NCBI RefSeq assembly: GCF_015291645.1
Contig: NZ_CP030055.1
Location: forward strand, 1,612,001 to 1,676,000
Direction of reading: 5' to 3'
Source: Bradyrhizobium sp. CCBAU 53340
Lineage (GTDB): Bacteria > Pseudomonadota > Alphaproteobacteria > Rhizobiales > Xanthobacteraceae
Length of the DNA: 64,000 nucleotides
In this document: positions 52,126-60,556 of the stretch, piece after piece
Position numbering within the stretch: position 1 is the first letter of the stretch
Layout of the letters: every line of letters starts with the position of its first letter
Position numbers and translations under genes: made by a program
Notes under the pieces: model-generated
The model's input: only the letters and a program-made list of their open reading frames with translations
What the model was told of the DNA's origin: nothing
Database searches by the model: none

Positions 52126-53526
52126 TTAAAGCTCTCTCCTCGGAACCAACTGCATCGGCAGCCCCTTTTCGGGGCGTAACGTAACGCGCTGAACGGGCCA
52201 GACCTCGGCGTGCGGCAGCAGCCGCATTTCGAAGCGGCGGGTCAAGACAGCAAGAACGATTGCAGCTTCCTGCAGAGCAAAGGACGAACCGATACAAGTC
52301 CGAGGCCCGATCCCGAAGGGCAGATAGGCAAAACGTGAAATTCCGCCGCGATTCTCCGGTAAGAAACGTGAGGGGTCGAATGCATCGGGGTGGCTCCACA
52401 GCGCGCGGTGTCGATGAAGAACATACGGCGCTATCACGATCAGGGAGCCTGGCTTGACCGGCATATCACCCAGCACGTCAGCCTCCACCGCAGCCCGGCT
52501 GAGTGCGGCGATCGGTGGGTAGAGGCGGAGCGCTTCTTCTATGACTGCCTTTGTCACGACCAGCCGGTCGACGAGGTCGTCCCCCGGCTTCGATAATTCC
52601 CGCTCGGCCTCCTCCAGGACTCGCGAGCGCCAATCGGGCACCTGCGAAAGCAAGAATATCGACCAAGCAAGCGTGTTGGCCGTGGTCTCATGCCCCGCCG
52701 AAAGAAAGGTGAGGATGTTCGAGCGAACCTCCATCCGTGAGAGCTGCCGTCCGGTCGAAGGATCCAGCGAACGCAACAGCAAGGTCAAAAGATCGTCCGG
52801 CTCATCGTTTGCGGCGGCGGCCGCAAGCCTTTGGACTCTCCGATGGATGATCGTATCGATCACCCCTTCGAAATAAATCATCGTGCGGCGCAAGCGGCGA
52901 TGACCAGGGCGTGGCACGAATTTGGGTACACCGAGCAGGTCCAGCGCCCCGATGCGGCCGATCGTGCTGAAATACGCATTCATCGCCAGGCGAAATTCCT
53001 CGAAGTCGCCGCCGATGCCGTCGGAGAAGATGGTAAGTGCGAGCACGTTCAAGGTGACCAAGGCCATCTCGGCGGCGACGTCTACGACGGCGCCGTCTCC
53101 TAGTCCTGTCCATCGCGCGGCGAGTTCATTCGCAGCCGCTATCATCGCCGTCGCGAAAGAGCTGACGGTTCGGCGAGCGAATACAGGGGCCAGTATTCGT
53201 CGTTGAAGCTCCCAACGCTCTCCTTCGACGCTCAGCAAACCATCGGACAGTCCGGATGCGAGAATGCGGCGTTGGATCGTATCTTTCCGATAGTTCTTCG
53301 CATTGTCCATCAGCACGCGCTTGATGGCCTGCGGATGGTGAACCAGAAATGCATCGACGAACGGCAGGCGAATTTTGGCTATTGGCTCTTGAAAAAAATC
53401 CGCACTCCAGCATTCAAGCGGGCTTCGCCTCAGTTTGATCAATAGCTCGAGAAATCCCAACCGGCTTGGCGGAGGGCGCGGGGCAGGTGGGCAATAATAC
53501 AATTCGTCGCGGCGCAACATCAGCAT
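52126..53526 (-). CDS. Cytochrome P450
   Basis: 466-residue soluble P450 monooxygenase. I-helix oxygen motif LTFLSAGHETTANTLAW, K-helix EEALRLYPP (E-x-x-R), and heme loop FAYLPFGIGPRTCIGSSFAL with the Cys ligand. No membrane anchor. No ferredoxin or reductase gene is nearby, so electrons must come from elsewhere. ATG at 53526 lies ~30 nt after the expected start site of an exact EcfG promoter. Substrate unknown; the E-x-x-R and heme regions resemble fatty-acid/CYP102-like bacterial P450s only in general. Confidence 0.93.
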   Translation of the reverse strand: MLMLRRDELYYCPPAPRPPPSRLGFLELLIKLRRSPLECWSADFFQEPIAKIRLPFVDAFLVHHPQAIKRVLMDNAKNYRKDTIQRRILASGLSDGLLSVEGERWELQRRILAPVFARRTVSSFATAMIAAANELAARWTGLGDGAVVDVAAEMALVTLNVLALTIFSDGIGGDFEEFRLAMNAYFSTIGRIGALDLLGVPKFVPRPGHRRLRRTMIYFEGVIDTIIHRRVQRLAAAAANDEPDDLLTLLLRSLDPSTGRQLSRMEVRSNILTFLSAGHETTANTLAWSIFLLSQVPDWRSRVLEEAERELSKPGDDLVDRLVVTKAVIEEALRLYPPIAALSRAAVEADVLGDMPVKPGSLIVIAPYVLHRHRALWSHPDAFDPSRFLPENRGGISRFAYLPFGIGPRTCIGSSFALQEAAIVLAVLTRRFEMRLLPHAEVWPVQRVTLRPEKGLPMQLVPRREL

Positions 53527-53564
53527 GGGCCCGGAAAAAACGACCCAAAATTGAACCTTACCGG

Positions 53565-53590
53565 AACGGGAATAAGTGGCAATTGGTTCC
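53565..53590 (-). promoter_or_regulatory. EcfG promoter of the P450 gene
   Basis: On the minus strand GGAAC (53590-53586), exactly 17 nt, CGTT (53568-53565): a full consensus match. Expected transcription start near 53558, ~32 nt before the P450 ATG. Places the P450 in the general stress regulon. Confidence 0.72.
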
Positions 53591-54278
53591 CTTCCCCATC
53601 GATCAGGCGCTCATCTCCGTTCCGCCCTTTGCGACGGATCGCAATCTCAATTCGGTCTCATGCAGCAATGTTCTGATTTTCGCTCTGGTAACAAGCGGCG
53701 GTCGAGGTAAGCACGCCCCCGAGTCCGGTTCGCCGCCGATAGCCGACGCCCTGGTGGCCTCAGGCTTGCCAAGCCACAACTCGACTGTCCCATGATGTTC
53801 AGTACTCCCGGCGCTCTAATCCGCAATTGGATCGGCAGCCGGGAGCATTGGTGGGGCTGGTAAGACAAGCGATGTCATGTTCGCTCTTGAGTGACAACCC
53901 CCAAAACTTCAAACTCCGGTAGTTGTACGGAATCCATTTTCGGAACGGGGTGTTCTACAAAAAGAACACCGGAGAGATTTGAAAACCGATTATTACTTTA
54001 TCCGGGATTGCCGCAGTCGGGGCTGGAACCACGCTGCGGCTTTTCCTGTTAGGCAAGTTCACTACAGCTACAGACACGTTCCTCAGCCGCAGCTTCAGCT
54101 GTGTCCGCTGCGGACCTCGACACGGACATGGACCGCGCTCTGCCCGGTCGCCCATGCGCTCGGGCGTCACTAGACTTAGAGCCAATTGGCGTAGGCGCGA
54201 ACGTCGATCATCGGCACAGTTGTCATCGTCTGTCGCCTTGCGATCAGTTCGAACAGAAACGCGGCGGCCGCTGGTCGC
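53591..54278. other. Gene-free spacer of decayed sequence
   Basis: About 690 bp without a supported gene; short open frames on both strands lack ribosome sites and family features. 54081-54150 is a copy of a degenerate repeat also found at 60860-60929. Base composition is lower in GC than neighbours, consistent with decayed or acquired DNA. Confidence 0.55.
54081..54150. repeat. Degenerate dispersed repeat (copy 1 of 2)
   Basis: CCTCAGCCGCAGCTTCAGCT through GGACATGGACCGCGCTCTG matches 60860-60929 with scattered substitutions and a few indels. Neither copy lies in a gene I can support. Confidence 0.5.
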
Positions 54279-54448
54279 CTTCTCGTCATGGGCATCGACC
54301 AGCTCCTGGACATGGGGCGAACCATCACCAACGTCATCGGCAACGGCATTGCCAGCCGCCGTGGCCAGGTGGGAAGACAAGCGTGGACTGATTGAAGAGA
54401 GATCGTCAGAGGAGGCGGTGTCGGCAGTGGCCGTCGCCGCTGCCTAAA
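54279..54448 (+). pseudogene. dctA': Remnant of a dctA 3' end
   Basis: About 170 bp closely similar to 51376-51555 of the intact dctA: CTTCTCGTCATGGGCATCGA, CACCAACGTCATCGGCAACG and GTGGCCAGGTGGGAAGACAA are shared. An indel at GCCAGCCGCCG (intact gene: GCCACCGCCGC) breaks the frame; the C-terminal ARWEDKRGLIEE is readable in one frame, the preceding part in another. No start or transporter body is present. The similarity continues past the stop to 54580. Not functional. Confidence 0.8.
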
Positions 54449-54483
54449 GCGCGATGACGATTCATCCTGATCTCATCGCGCTT
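54447..54483. terminator. Hairpin AAGCGCGATGA / TCATCGCGCTT after dctA remnant
   Basis: Perfect 11-bp arms around a 15-base loop directly after the remnant's stop. A palindrome of this wording is common in bradyrhizobial spacers. It has no counterpart after the intact dctA, so it was inserted after the duplication or lost from the other copy. Confidence 0.5.
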
Positions 54484-54507
54484 GAGGGCGCGTACTCATA
54501 AATCTAC

Positions 54508-54549
54508 GATGTCCGCTCATACCCCAACAGCGGCGCAAAAGCGGACATT
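54508..54549. repeat. ATGTCCGCT...AGCGGACAT hairpin (copy 2)
   Basis: GATGTCCGCT pairs with AGCGGACATT; counterpart of 51585-51626 in the flank of intact dctA. Similarity to that flank goes on to about 54580. 54581-54818 holds no gene apart from the lectin promoter region. Confidence 0.6.
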
Positions 54550-54818
54550 GTCCGAGATCCGAGAGGGGCCAGAAGCGACAAAGCTGTTCAAACATCTCAT
54601 CGGCCCGTACGAGTACAGAACACGACATCTGTAGAGCGGAGACAGACATTCCACTTGTGGTTTATGACCAGCTGGATATCCTCGATGCGGCCAAAAAGGG
54701 GTTCTTTGCGTAACCCGCATTTTGCTTAAGTCTTTCCTTTTGTGTTGCTCACGAGCTCCGCGCCCGCGCAAAGCTGCCCCTTCGGATAGCGATAGCCAAT
54801 CCCAGGAGTGAACGCACG

Positions 54819-55586
54819 ATGCAAAACAAATACCTATGTTTGGTCCTCGCGATGCTTGGCCCCACGCTCGCGTGGCTTTCGCCCAATGCTGCTTCGGCGT
54901 TCGAAGATGTCAATATGGGGACAACAATCACGGTCGAGGGCGGACATATTGTGGCGCATTGGGCCACAACGGGCTTCGATCACTACAATATCCGCTGGTC
55001 GGCGAATGGCGGGCGCGAAACGCAAGTCGAGCGCGATGGTGACAAGACCTTTGTTTACCTGACCCCTTACCAGTCTGGCGTCGTCTATTCGATTTCCGTT
55101 CAAGGCTGCGAGAAGAACTTTGCGAGCAGCTCGAAATGCACGAGCTGGGAGGCAGCATCATGCGGCAACCCGCGCAGTCCATGCGCTGGCCCGATTCCGC
55201 TGCCGATCAAAAGCCGCGGCGGGCTCTGCCTCGACGTCGATGCGCCGAACCAGCATGTGAATGGAGCGCGCGTGCAGGTGTGGACCTGCAACGGCTCGGA
55301 CCAGCAACTCTGGACGATCAATGGCGGGCGCATCGTCAGCCTTGCCGGAAAGTGCCTCGATGCAAATCTGGCGGAGATCCACAACAACGGCGGCAAAATA
55401 CAGGTTTGGGATTGCAATAATAGCGCGCAGCAGAACTGGCGGCAGGAAGGGCTGGAACTGCGCAATGGTGGCGGCAAGTGTCTCGACGTCAATGCACCGA
55501 TGCTGCATCAGGATGGCGGCATCGTGCAGCTTTGGGACTGCAACCACACGATCCAGCAAAGCTGGAGCCAACCGGGGTTGTTGTAG
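54819..55586 (+). CDS. Secreted ricin-type beta-trefoil lectin
   Basis: 255 residues: Sec signal peptide to about residue 27 (cleavage after NAASA), a fibronectin-III-like domain at ~30-105 (GHIVAHWATTGFDHYNIRWSANGG), and a ricin B-lectin domain at ~125-255 with three QxW repeats (VQVWTCNGSDQQLW, IQVWDCNNSAQQNW, VQLWDCNHTIQQSW), each preceded by a GKCLD-type motif. Probably exported to bind glycans; no catalytic domain is attached. Eight or more Cys allow disulfides. Single gene, with a hairpin downstream. Confidence 0.85.
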   Translation: MQNKYLCLVLAMLGPTLAWLSPNAASAFEDVNMGTTITVEGGHIVAHWATTGFDHYNIRWSANGGRETQVERDGDKTFVYLTPYQSGVVYSISVQGCEKNFASSSKCTSWEAASCGNPRSPCAGPIPLPIKSRGGLCLDVDAPNQHVNGARVQVWTCNGSDQQLWTINGGRIVSLAGKCLDANLAEIHNNGGKIQVWDCNNSAQQNWRQEGLELRNGGGKCLDVNAPMLHQDGGIVQLWDCNHTIQQSWSQPGLL

Positions 55587-55619
55587 AACCGTATCTGCGG
55601 CCGGGCGACCAGAGCAAGG

Positions 55620-55639
55620 CCCCGGGATATGTCCCGGGG
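55620..55639. terminator. Hairpin after lectin gene
   Basis: CCCCGGGA-TATG-TCCCGGGG, perfect 8-bp stem and 4-base loop, 34 bp after the lectin stop. No T-run, so a weak terminator call. Confidence 0.5.
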
Positions 55640-55975
55640 GTCAGGTAGGCGATCGCATATGGCAATTTGCGCGAGCTGAGTGCACGCCTCGTCCTACGAG
55701 ACGACCGCGGAGCCTGTCATCGGGCCGCGCTTTGCGCGGACCCGGTGGCGGTCTTCTCAGGATGAGGCTAAGCAGCATCGGTGCTCGTCAAAAAATGGGG
55801 CCGCACACTCCGTCCTCATCCTGAGACGCCCGCCGACGGCGGGCGTCTCGAAGGATGGCCGCAGGGGAGTCTCTCCTAGATGCGATTGCCCCAGGGGGCC
55901 CCGGGGCTCAGCGCCAGCCGCGCCGGCGGGCGATGACGTCCTGGAGTGATCATGACGCGATCGCCCGCTCTACGC
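55640..55975. other. Spacer between lectin and SDR genes
   Basis: No gene seen. It contains the repeat at 55811-55860 and looser matches to the same family (CTTCTCAGGATGAGG near 55754). Confidence 0.55.
55811..55860. repeat. Inverted repeat, CCTGAG...CTCGAAGGATG family (copy 2)
   Basis: CATCCTGAGACGCCCGCC pairs with GGCGGGCGTCTCGAAGGATG around GAC. Same family as 39095-39147. Confidence 0.7.
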
Positions 55976-56830
55976 TCAACGTTTCGGGGTGCGGCCGCGG
56001 ATGTGGTCAAAGCCTTGCTTGATTGCGGCGAAGCGTGCTTCGACGAACGGCTCGAATTCGGTGTCGGTTAAGATATACGGCCAGTCGTTCTCGACGCCTT
56101 CGCGGACGAGTTCACCGACATAAAGGGGATCGATGCCCTGAGAGACGCGTTCCCGGATCATGTTGATCTGCTCGGCACGCGGGCCCGACGTCGGCGGGGC
56201 AGGGATCGCCCCCTCGAAGCGCTTGGGGAGGTTGCGTCCTGAGTTCATGATCTGAGTGCGGATGAACCCGGGACACAGCACGGATACGCCGATGCCGCGC
56301 GGGGCGAGTTCAAGCCGCAGGCCCTCAGACAGCGCAACCACACCATATTTTGAAACGTTGTATGCATTGCTCGCCCCTGAAATCAGGCCGGCGATCGAGG
56401 CTGTGGAGACGATATGTCCACCCTCGCCATGCTGCTCGATCAACGGCCCGAAGATCTCGATCCCCCAAATGGTCGCCATCAGGTTGACGCCCAGGGTCCA
56501 ATTCCACGACGCCTCGGTCCAGGCGCCATAGGGCCCGCCGCCGCCGACGCCCGCATTGTTGACCAGGATATGCACCTTGCCATAGCGGGCGGTCGTGGCT
56601 TCAGCGGCCGCCACGAGTTCGGCTTTGATTGAGACGTCGGCTTTCACGCCCTCGACATCGACGTTGGTGAGCCTCAGTTGCTTGAGCGCCGCGGACAGGG
56701 CCTCTTCTTCAATATCGCAAAGCATGACTTTCGCCCCCGCCTGGGCGAAAGCGGTCGCGATCCCCAGGCCAATGCCTGACGCTGCACCGGTTACGAACGC
56801 CGTCTTTCCAGCGAGTTCTTTCACGCGCAT
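55976..56830 (-). CDS. Short-chain dehydrogenase/reductase
   Basis: 284-residue classical SDR: TGAASGIGLGIATAF binds the cofactor, the Asp in MLCDIEEEAL suggests NAD preference, ILVNNAGVGGGG, STASIAG (Ser) and AYNVSKYGVVALSEGL (Tyr-x3-Lys). The C-terminus (DWPYILTDTEFEPFVEARFAAI) is that of an oxidoreductase group often annotated with aromatic or alcohol metabolism. Substrate unknown. First of several minus-strand redox genes up to the AraC gene at 60316. Confidence 0.88.
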   Translation of the reverse strand: MRVKELAGKTAFVTGAASGIGLGIATAFAQAGAKVMLCDIEEEALSAALKQLRLTNVDVEGVKADVSIKAELVAAAEATTARYGKVHILVNNAGVGGGGPYGAWTEASWNWTLGVNLMATIWGIEIFGPLIEQHGEGGHIVSTASIAGLISGASNAYNVSKYGVVALSEGLRLELAPRGIGVSVLCPGFIRTQIMNSGRNLPKRFEGAIPAPPTSGPRAEQINMIRERVSQGIDPLYVGELVREGVENDWPYILTDTEFEPFVEARFAAIKQGFDHIRGRTPKR

Positions 56831-57112
56831 TCTCCTTCGGCCAGCCGAGACTCTTGCACCAAAACGTCAGGTTGTACCCGGCCGGCATATGATCGTACTT
56901 TCAAGCGATTTGGAAGCCTGCCGGATGTCCGCGTCTGGCCCTCGCGTCAATTTGCTGGGCCGACAAGGGTGGCCACTATCGGAAGCGCGGCGGACGTGGT
57001 CAATTCATGAGCACACGTCCCATTTCCTATTTGTCGCTCTACGGTGACAGCGCACTCAATTGACCCACTTGGCAAACGCGGGCCCAAGCTGTTCGCCGAG
57101 TAGGACGATTGA

Positions 57113-57766
57113 CTATGCGAGTTCCAGCACATCGGCCACCGGACGGCGCGGCTTCTGCGGCCAGTTTCCCGCACGCACCGGCCCCATGGACAACAGCATG
57201 ACCGGCACTTCGTCCTCGGCCAGTCCGAACTCGCGGTGCACTGCTTCGGCATCGAAACCGATCATCGGCGTCGAACCCAGGCCCAGCGAGTGGGCCGCGT
57301 AGATCATCGCCGCCGCGCCGAAGGTGCCGGAGCGTACTGCTTCGTCGCGTTGGCGCTGTGGGTGCTCCATATACAGATCGCGTGCGGGAATTTCCCAATC
57401 CGGCACCATCTTCGCCGGCATAATGCCCGCTTCCACCAACGGTGCCAGGCGCTCTGGTATTACGCTGGTATCGGCCAACTGGCCGCAGACGATAAAGGTA
57501 ACGGCTGCTTCGGTGATCGCGGGCTGATCCCAGGCAAGCGGACGCAACCGAGCCTTGGCTTCAGGCGTGCGTACCGCGATGAAGCGCCAGTTCTGCAGGT
57601 GGAAGGACGTCGGCGCGGTGGTGCCGATTCGCACCAACTCGCGGATTTGGTCGTCGCTCAAGGTGGCAGCGGGATCGTAGTACTTGGCGGCGCTGCGGCT
57701 CAGGATGGATTCGACGACTGCATTGGTCATGGTGATTCCGTCGCTCGTGGGGATTCCGTCGGCCAT
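57113..57766 (-). CDS. Nitroreductase-family oxidoreductase
   Basis: 217-residue FMN enzyme: SILSRSAAKYYDPAATLSDDQI opening, TAPTSFHLQNWRFIAV flavin-binding segment, and HSLGLGSTPMIGFDAEAVH. Reduces nitroaromatics, quinones or unsaturated ketones in relatives. Two ATG starts are possible, 57766 and 57730 (TNAVVES); the stretch between them is an internal GGAATC-containing duplication of the translation start region. Lies in the same orientation as the neighbouring oxidoreductases. Confidence 0.88.
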   Translation of the reverse strand: MADGIPTSDGITMTNAVVESILSRSAAKYYDPAATLSDDQIRELVRIGTTAPTSFHLQNWRFIAVRTPEAKARLRPLAWDQPAITEAAVTFIVCGQLADTSVIPERLAPLVEAGIMPAKMVPDWEIPARDLYMEHPQRQRDEAVRSGTFGAAAMIYAAHSLGLGSTPMIGFDAEAVHREFGLAEDEVPVMLLSMGPVRAGNWPQKPRRPVADVLELA

Positions 57767-57866
57767 GGTGATTCCTGTGGGTGAAGGGATAGGTCGAAGT
57801 ACGGGCGTGTTTTCATTGCATGGGTGCGAGCCAGCCGGCTGCGTGGATCAAAGGGGCGTGCCTCGC

Positions 57867-58790
57867 TCAGGGACGAACGCGGATGATCGTCTTCCCACTG
57901 ATCCGCTTGGTCGGATTGAGAGCGGCGACGGCATCGTCGAGGATCGCCACGGTGCCGATATTCGTCCGCAGTCGTCCGTCACGCACCCGCTGGACGATCT
58001 CACTCAGCTGGGCGCGATCAGACTCGACGACGAAGTCGACTGCCAGGCCGTCGGCGGGCCGCGCCTCGCATGGCCCAACGACGCACACCAGCGCTCCTCC
58101 GGCTCGAACCAGCCGCGCGGATCGCTTCCCGATGTCGCCGCCGATAAGATCGAACACCAAATCGACGCCGCCGACGTCTTCCAAAGCGTCGTTCTCGAGG
58201 TCGACGAATTCCTGCGCGCCGAAGTCGAGCGCCTTCTGACGGTCGGCGGCGCGTCCGGTGCCGATGAGGTAGGCGCCGGACTCGCGTGCGAGCTGGATCA
58301 CCATCGAACCGACTGCGCCAGCCGCGCCGTGCACCAGGACGCTCTGCCCCGCCCGAAGGCGGCCGTGCTGGAACAGTCCCTGCCATGCGGTGAGGCCCGA
58401 GATTGGCAGACTCGCGCCCACCGTGAAGTCGACGTCGCCCGGGAGCGGCGCGAGGTTGCGTGCCTCTATGGCCACATACTCCGCCAGGGTGCCGTCGCGA
58501 TACCAGTCGGCGAGGCCGAACACTCGCTGTCCCACCGACAGCCCCGTCGTTCCGTAGCCGAGAGCGGTGACAACTCCGGCGAGCTCGTGCCCAGGGATCG
58601 ACGGCGTTCGATCCCGGTCGAGGCGATCGGTCCAGGTCGAGGGCCACTCCAGCTCAGTCCCGACGAATCCCGACGCATGAACCTGAACGACGACGTCGTT
58701 GATCGCTGCCTGCGGCTTGGGCCGCTCCGCCAGCTTCATCCCGGCCTTTCCCGCAGCCTGGTTCGTTACCACAATTGCCTTCATGGTCAT
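57867..58790 (-). CDS. NADP-dependent zinc-less alcohol/quinone oxidoreductase (MDR)
   Basis: 307 residues of the medium-chain dehydrogenase superfamily, quinone-oxidoreductase branch: KAIVVTNQAAGKAGMKLAERP, PGHELAGVVTALG, VLVHGAAGAVGSMVIQLARESGAYLIGTG (NADP site). The catalytic-zinc ligands of true alcohol dehydrogenases are missing. Reduces quinones or activated alkenes in relatives. Same strand as its nitroreductase and AraC neighbours. Confidence 0.88.
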   Translation of the reverse strand: MTMKAIVVTNQAAGKAGMKLAERPKPQAAINDVVVQVHASGFVGTELEWPSTWTDRLDRDRTPSIPGHELAGVVTALGYGTTGLSVGQRVFGLADWYRDGTLAEYVAIEARNLAPLPGDVDFTVGASLPISGLTAWQGLFQHGRLRAGQSVLVHGAAGAVGSMVIQLARESGAYLIGTGRAADRQKALDFGAQEFVDLENDALEDVGGVDLVFDLIGGDIGKRSARLVRAGGALVCVVGPCEARPADGLAVDFVVESDRAQLSEIVQRVRDGRLRTNIGTVAILDDAVAALNPTKRISGKTIIRVRP

Positions 58791-58831
58791 TCTCCTCGGT
58801 CAATTGTCGCTTTGGCGGAAGCAAGCGGCCT

Positions 58832-59248
58832 TCAGGCGCTTACGGTCTGCATCTGTATCGCATCAGGCTTCTGCAGGCAGAGCACCACCAACAGCGCCCC
58901 GCCGTTTGCCCAGTAATACCAGGCATCGAGACCGGCAAAGCCGAGGACAAACGGCACCGTCACGAAGATGATGCCGACGAGAGCATCAACCGCGACATGA
59001 AATGAGAACGGGATAATCCGGACGACGCCCGTCCTGTGATTGGTAAAGAACGTCAGAATGACCGCTGCCACGCCGGTGGCGACCGCGATCCATTTTGCCG
59101 AAGGATTTGAACCGCCGAGTCCGAGCACGAAGGGCAAGGCGATCAAGCTCGCGGCAACAGGATAGTCCAGGTAAGCGTGCATCGTCCTGGTGACGAACCT
59201 GGGATCGAAGCGGGTCGAGGGATGGGTGGCTTGCTGAGTAACTTGCAC
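58832..59248 (-). CDS. Small four-helix membrane protein (SPW-repeat-like)
   Basis: 138 residues with four hydrophobic segments: YPVAASLIALPFVLGLGG, WIAVATGVAAVILTFF, FHVAVDALVGIIFVTVPFVLGFAGL and YWANGGALLVVLCL. The repeated PFVLG[FL]xG pattern recalls SPW-repeat proteins. The GTG at 59248 with AAGGAG six bases upstream decides the start over a farther ATG. Lies 41 bp after the AraC-controlled oxidoreductase gene on the same strand. Function unknown. Confidence 0.65.
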   Translation of the reverse strand: MQVTQQATHPSTRFDPRFVTRTMHAYLDYPVAASLIALPFVLGLGGSNPSAKWIAVATGVAAVILTFFTNHRTGVVRIIPFSFHVAVDALVGIIFVTVPFVLGFAGLDAWYYWANGGALLVVLCLQKPDAIQMQTVSA

Positions 59249-59374
59249 GATCGACTCCTTGGTTTGAGTGGCGCTGTTCGCAACGCAACTCACCTAGGAT
59301 CGCGCAGGAGGCTGGAGCAAGACACGCGAAGAAAGTACGGACTGTCTGCAAGACAGTTGGGACGATGTGCAAAT

Positions 59375-60316
59375 CTATGACGATTCAAGATCACGACTAT
59401 CGGTCGGAGGAATTCCAAAACGTTGGGAAAATGCACGCGCAAAGGCGGCCGCCGACTGGTATCCGGCCTGAGCTGCAACTTCCTTCACGCTTGCTTTGGA
59501 GCTGCTGAGCCTGGCCAAAGCCTTCTGCAATCTCCATTCCGTGACATAAGCCATGGGCGCAACACCGACGAGTTCCGTAAACCGCTCCGCGAAGCGGCTT
59601 CTCGACATGCCGCTTGCTTTTGCGAGAGTTTCGACCGTCCATTGATCGCCAGGCGTTTTGTGCACCAGTTCAAGAGAGCGACCGATATGACGATCCGTCA
59701 TCGCGGTCATGACGTTGGCCAGGGGCGGATGACGTTCGACGCTTGCCCGCACAGCCTCGATAAAGAAAACTTCCGACAGACGCGCGATCGAAGCGGCGGC
59801 ACCGACCTCGTCACTCAGTGCTCGCCGCGCAACCAGGCGCAGTGACTCGTCAAGCAGCGGGTAGCGATCGCGGTCGGCCTGGGTTATCACGATAACCTCG
59901 GGCAATGCGCCAAGCAGCGGATGATCGGCGCCTTGCGAAAAGCCCAGATGACCACAGACCATTTGCGTCGTGGCTTGAGGGTCACTCTTGCCAATCACAA
60001 ACGCGCCCCTGCCGTCGTAACCCGATTCCTGGATCACGCGTTCCAGCGGTGCCGGCGCCCGGCCGAAACGATCGGCAAGGACGTGGCCCCGACCACGGGG
60101 AATCAATACGACATCGCCCGCTTCAAGAACGATATTGCTGCCGGACGGGAGGCTCACATGGCAGCGCCCCTGGATCACAAAATGGAACCGGGCGGCCTGC
60201 TCATATTCTGGAACGGTAATGGCCCAGGGCGGCGAATAGTCAGTCCGGAAGTAAAGCGTTCCTTTGAGCCTGATGGTCTCGAAGACATCACTCAAAATGT
60301 CGAACATACGGGCCAT
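59375..60316 (-). CDS. AraC-family regulator (AraC_binding_2/cupin_6 type)
   Basis: 313 residues: cupin N-domain (FHFVIQGRCHVSLPSGSNIVLEAGDVVLIPRGRGHVL) and a C-terminal HTH pair (ETLAKASGMSRSRFAERFTELVGVAPMAYVTEWRLQKAL, then KEVAAQAGYQSAAAFARAFSQRFG). First gene of the minus-strand redox cluster; likely regulates it. Not obviously autoregulated from the sequence seen. Confidence 0.9.
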   Translation of the reverse strand: MARMFDILSDVFETIRLKGTLYFRTDYSPPWAITVPEYEQAARFHFVIQGRCHVSLPSGSNIVLEAGDVVLIPRGRGHVLADRFGRAPAPLERVIQESGYDGRGAFVIGKSDPQATTQMVCGHLGFSQGADHPLLGALPEVIVITQADRDRYPLLDESLRLVARRALSDEVGAAASIARLSEVFFIEAVRASVERHPPLANVMTAMTDRHIGRSLELVHKTPGDQWTVETLAKASGMSRSRFAERFTELVGVAPMAYVTEWRLQKALARLSSSKASVKEVAAQAGYQSAAAFARAFSQRFGIPPTDSRDLESS

Positions 60317-60556
60317 CTCGTCCAGCTACAGACCCCGCGCCCGCGTTGCATGATAGCAGACTTCGCCTCGCATGTCGCCGACGGGTCAAAGGCTGCCTTC
60401 GGCGGCTCCGGCGTGGCTTTCCGCTCGGGCCCTCGGAAGCGGACCGTGGAAGGCCAGGTGGTGAGGTCAGCCCCGGACCATGAGCCGCTATGAGCAATCG
60501 CAACGACCAAACACCACTCGCGTGGACCCGGACCGCACTCGGTGCGCTTGATACTC

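Noticed and set aside
53466..53795. 109-residue open frame opposite the P450 promoter
   Set aside because: No ribosome site or recognisable domain; overlaps a strong minus-strand promoter.
53955..54380. 141-residue minus-strand open frame
   Set aside because: It is the antisense reading of the dctA remnant and a degenerate repeat, not a gene.
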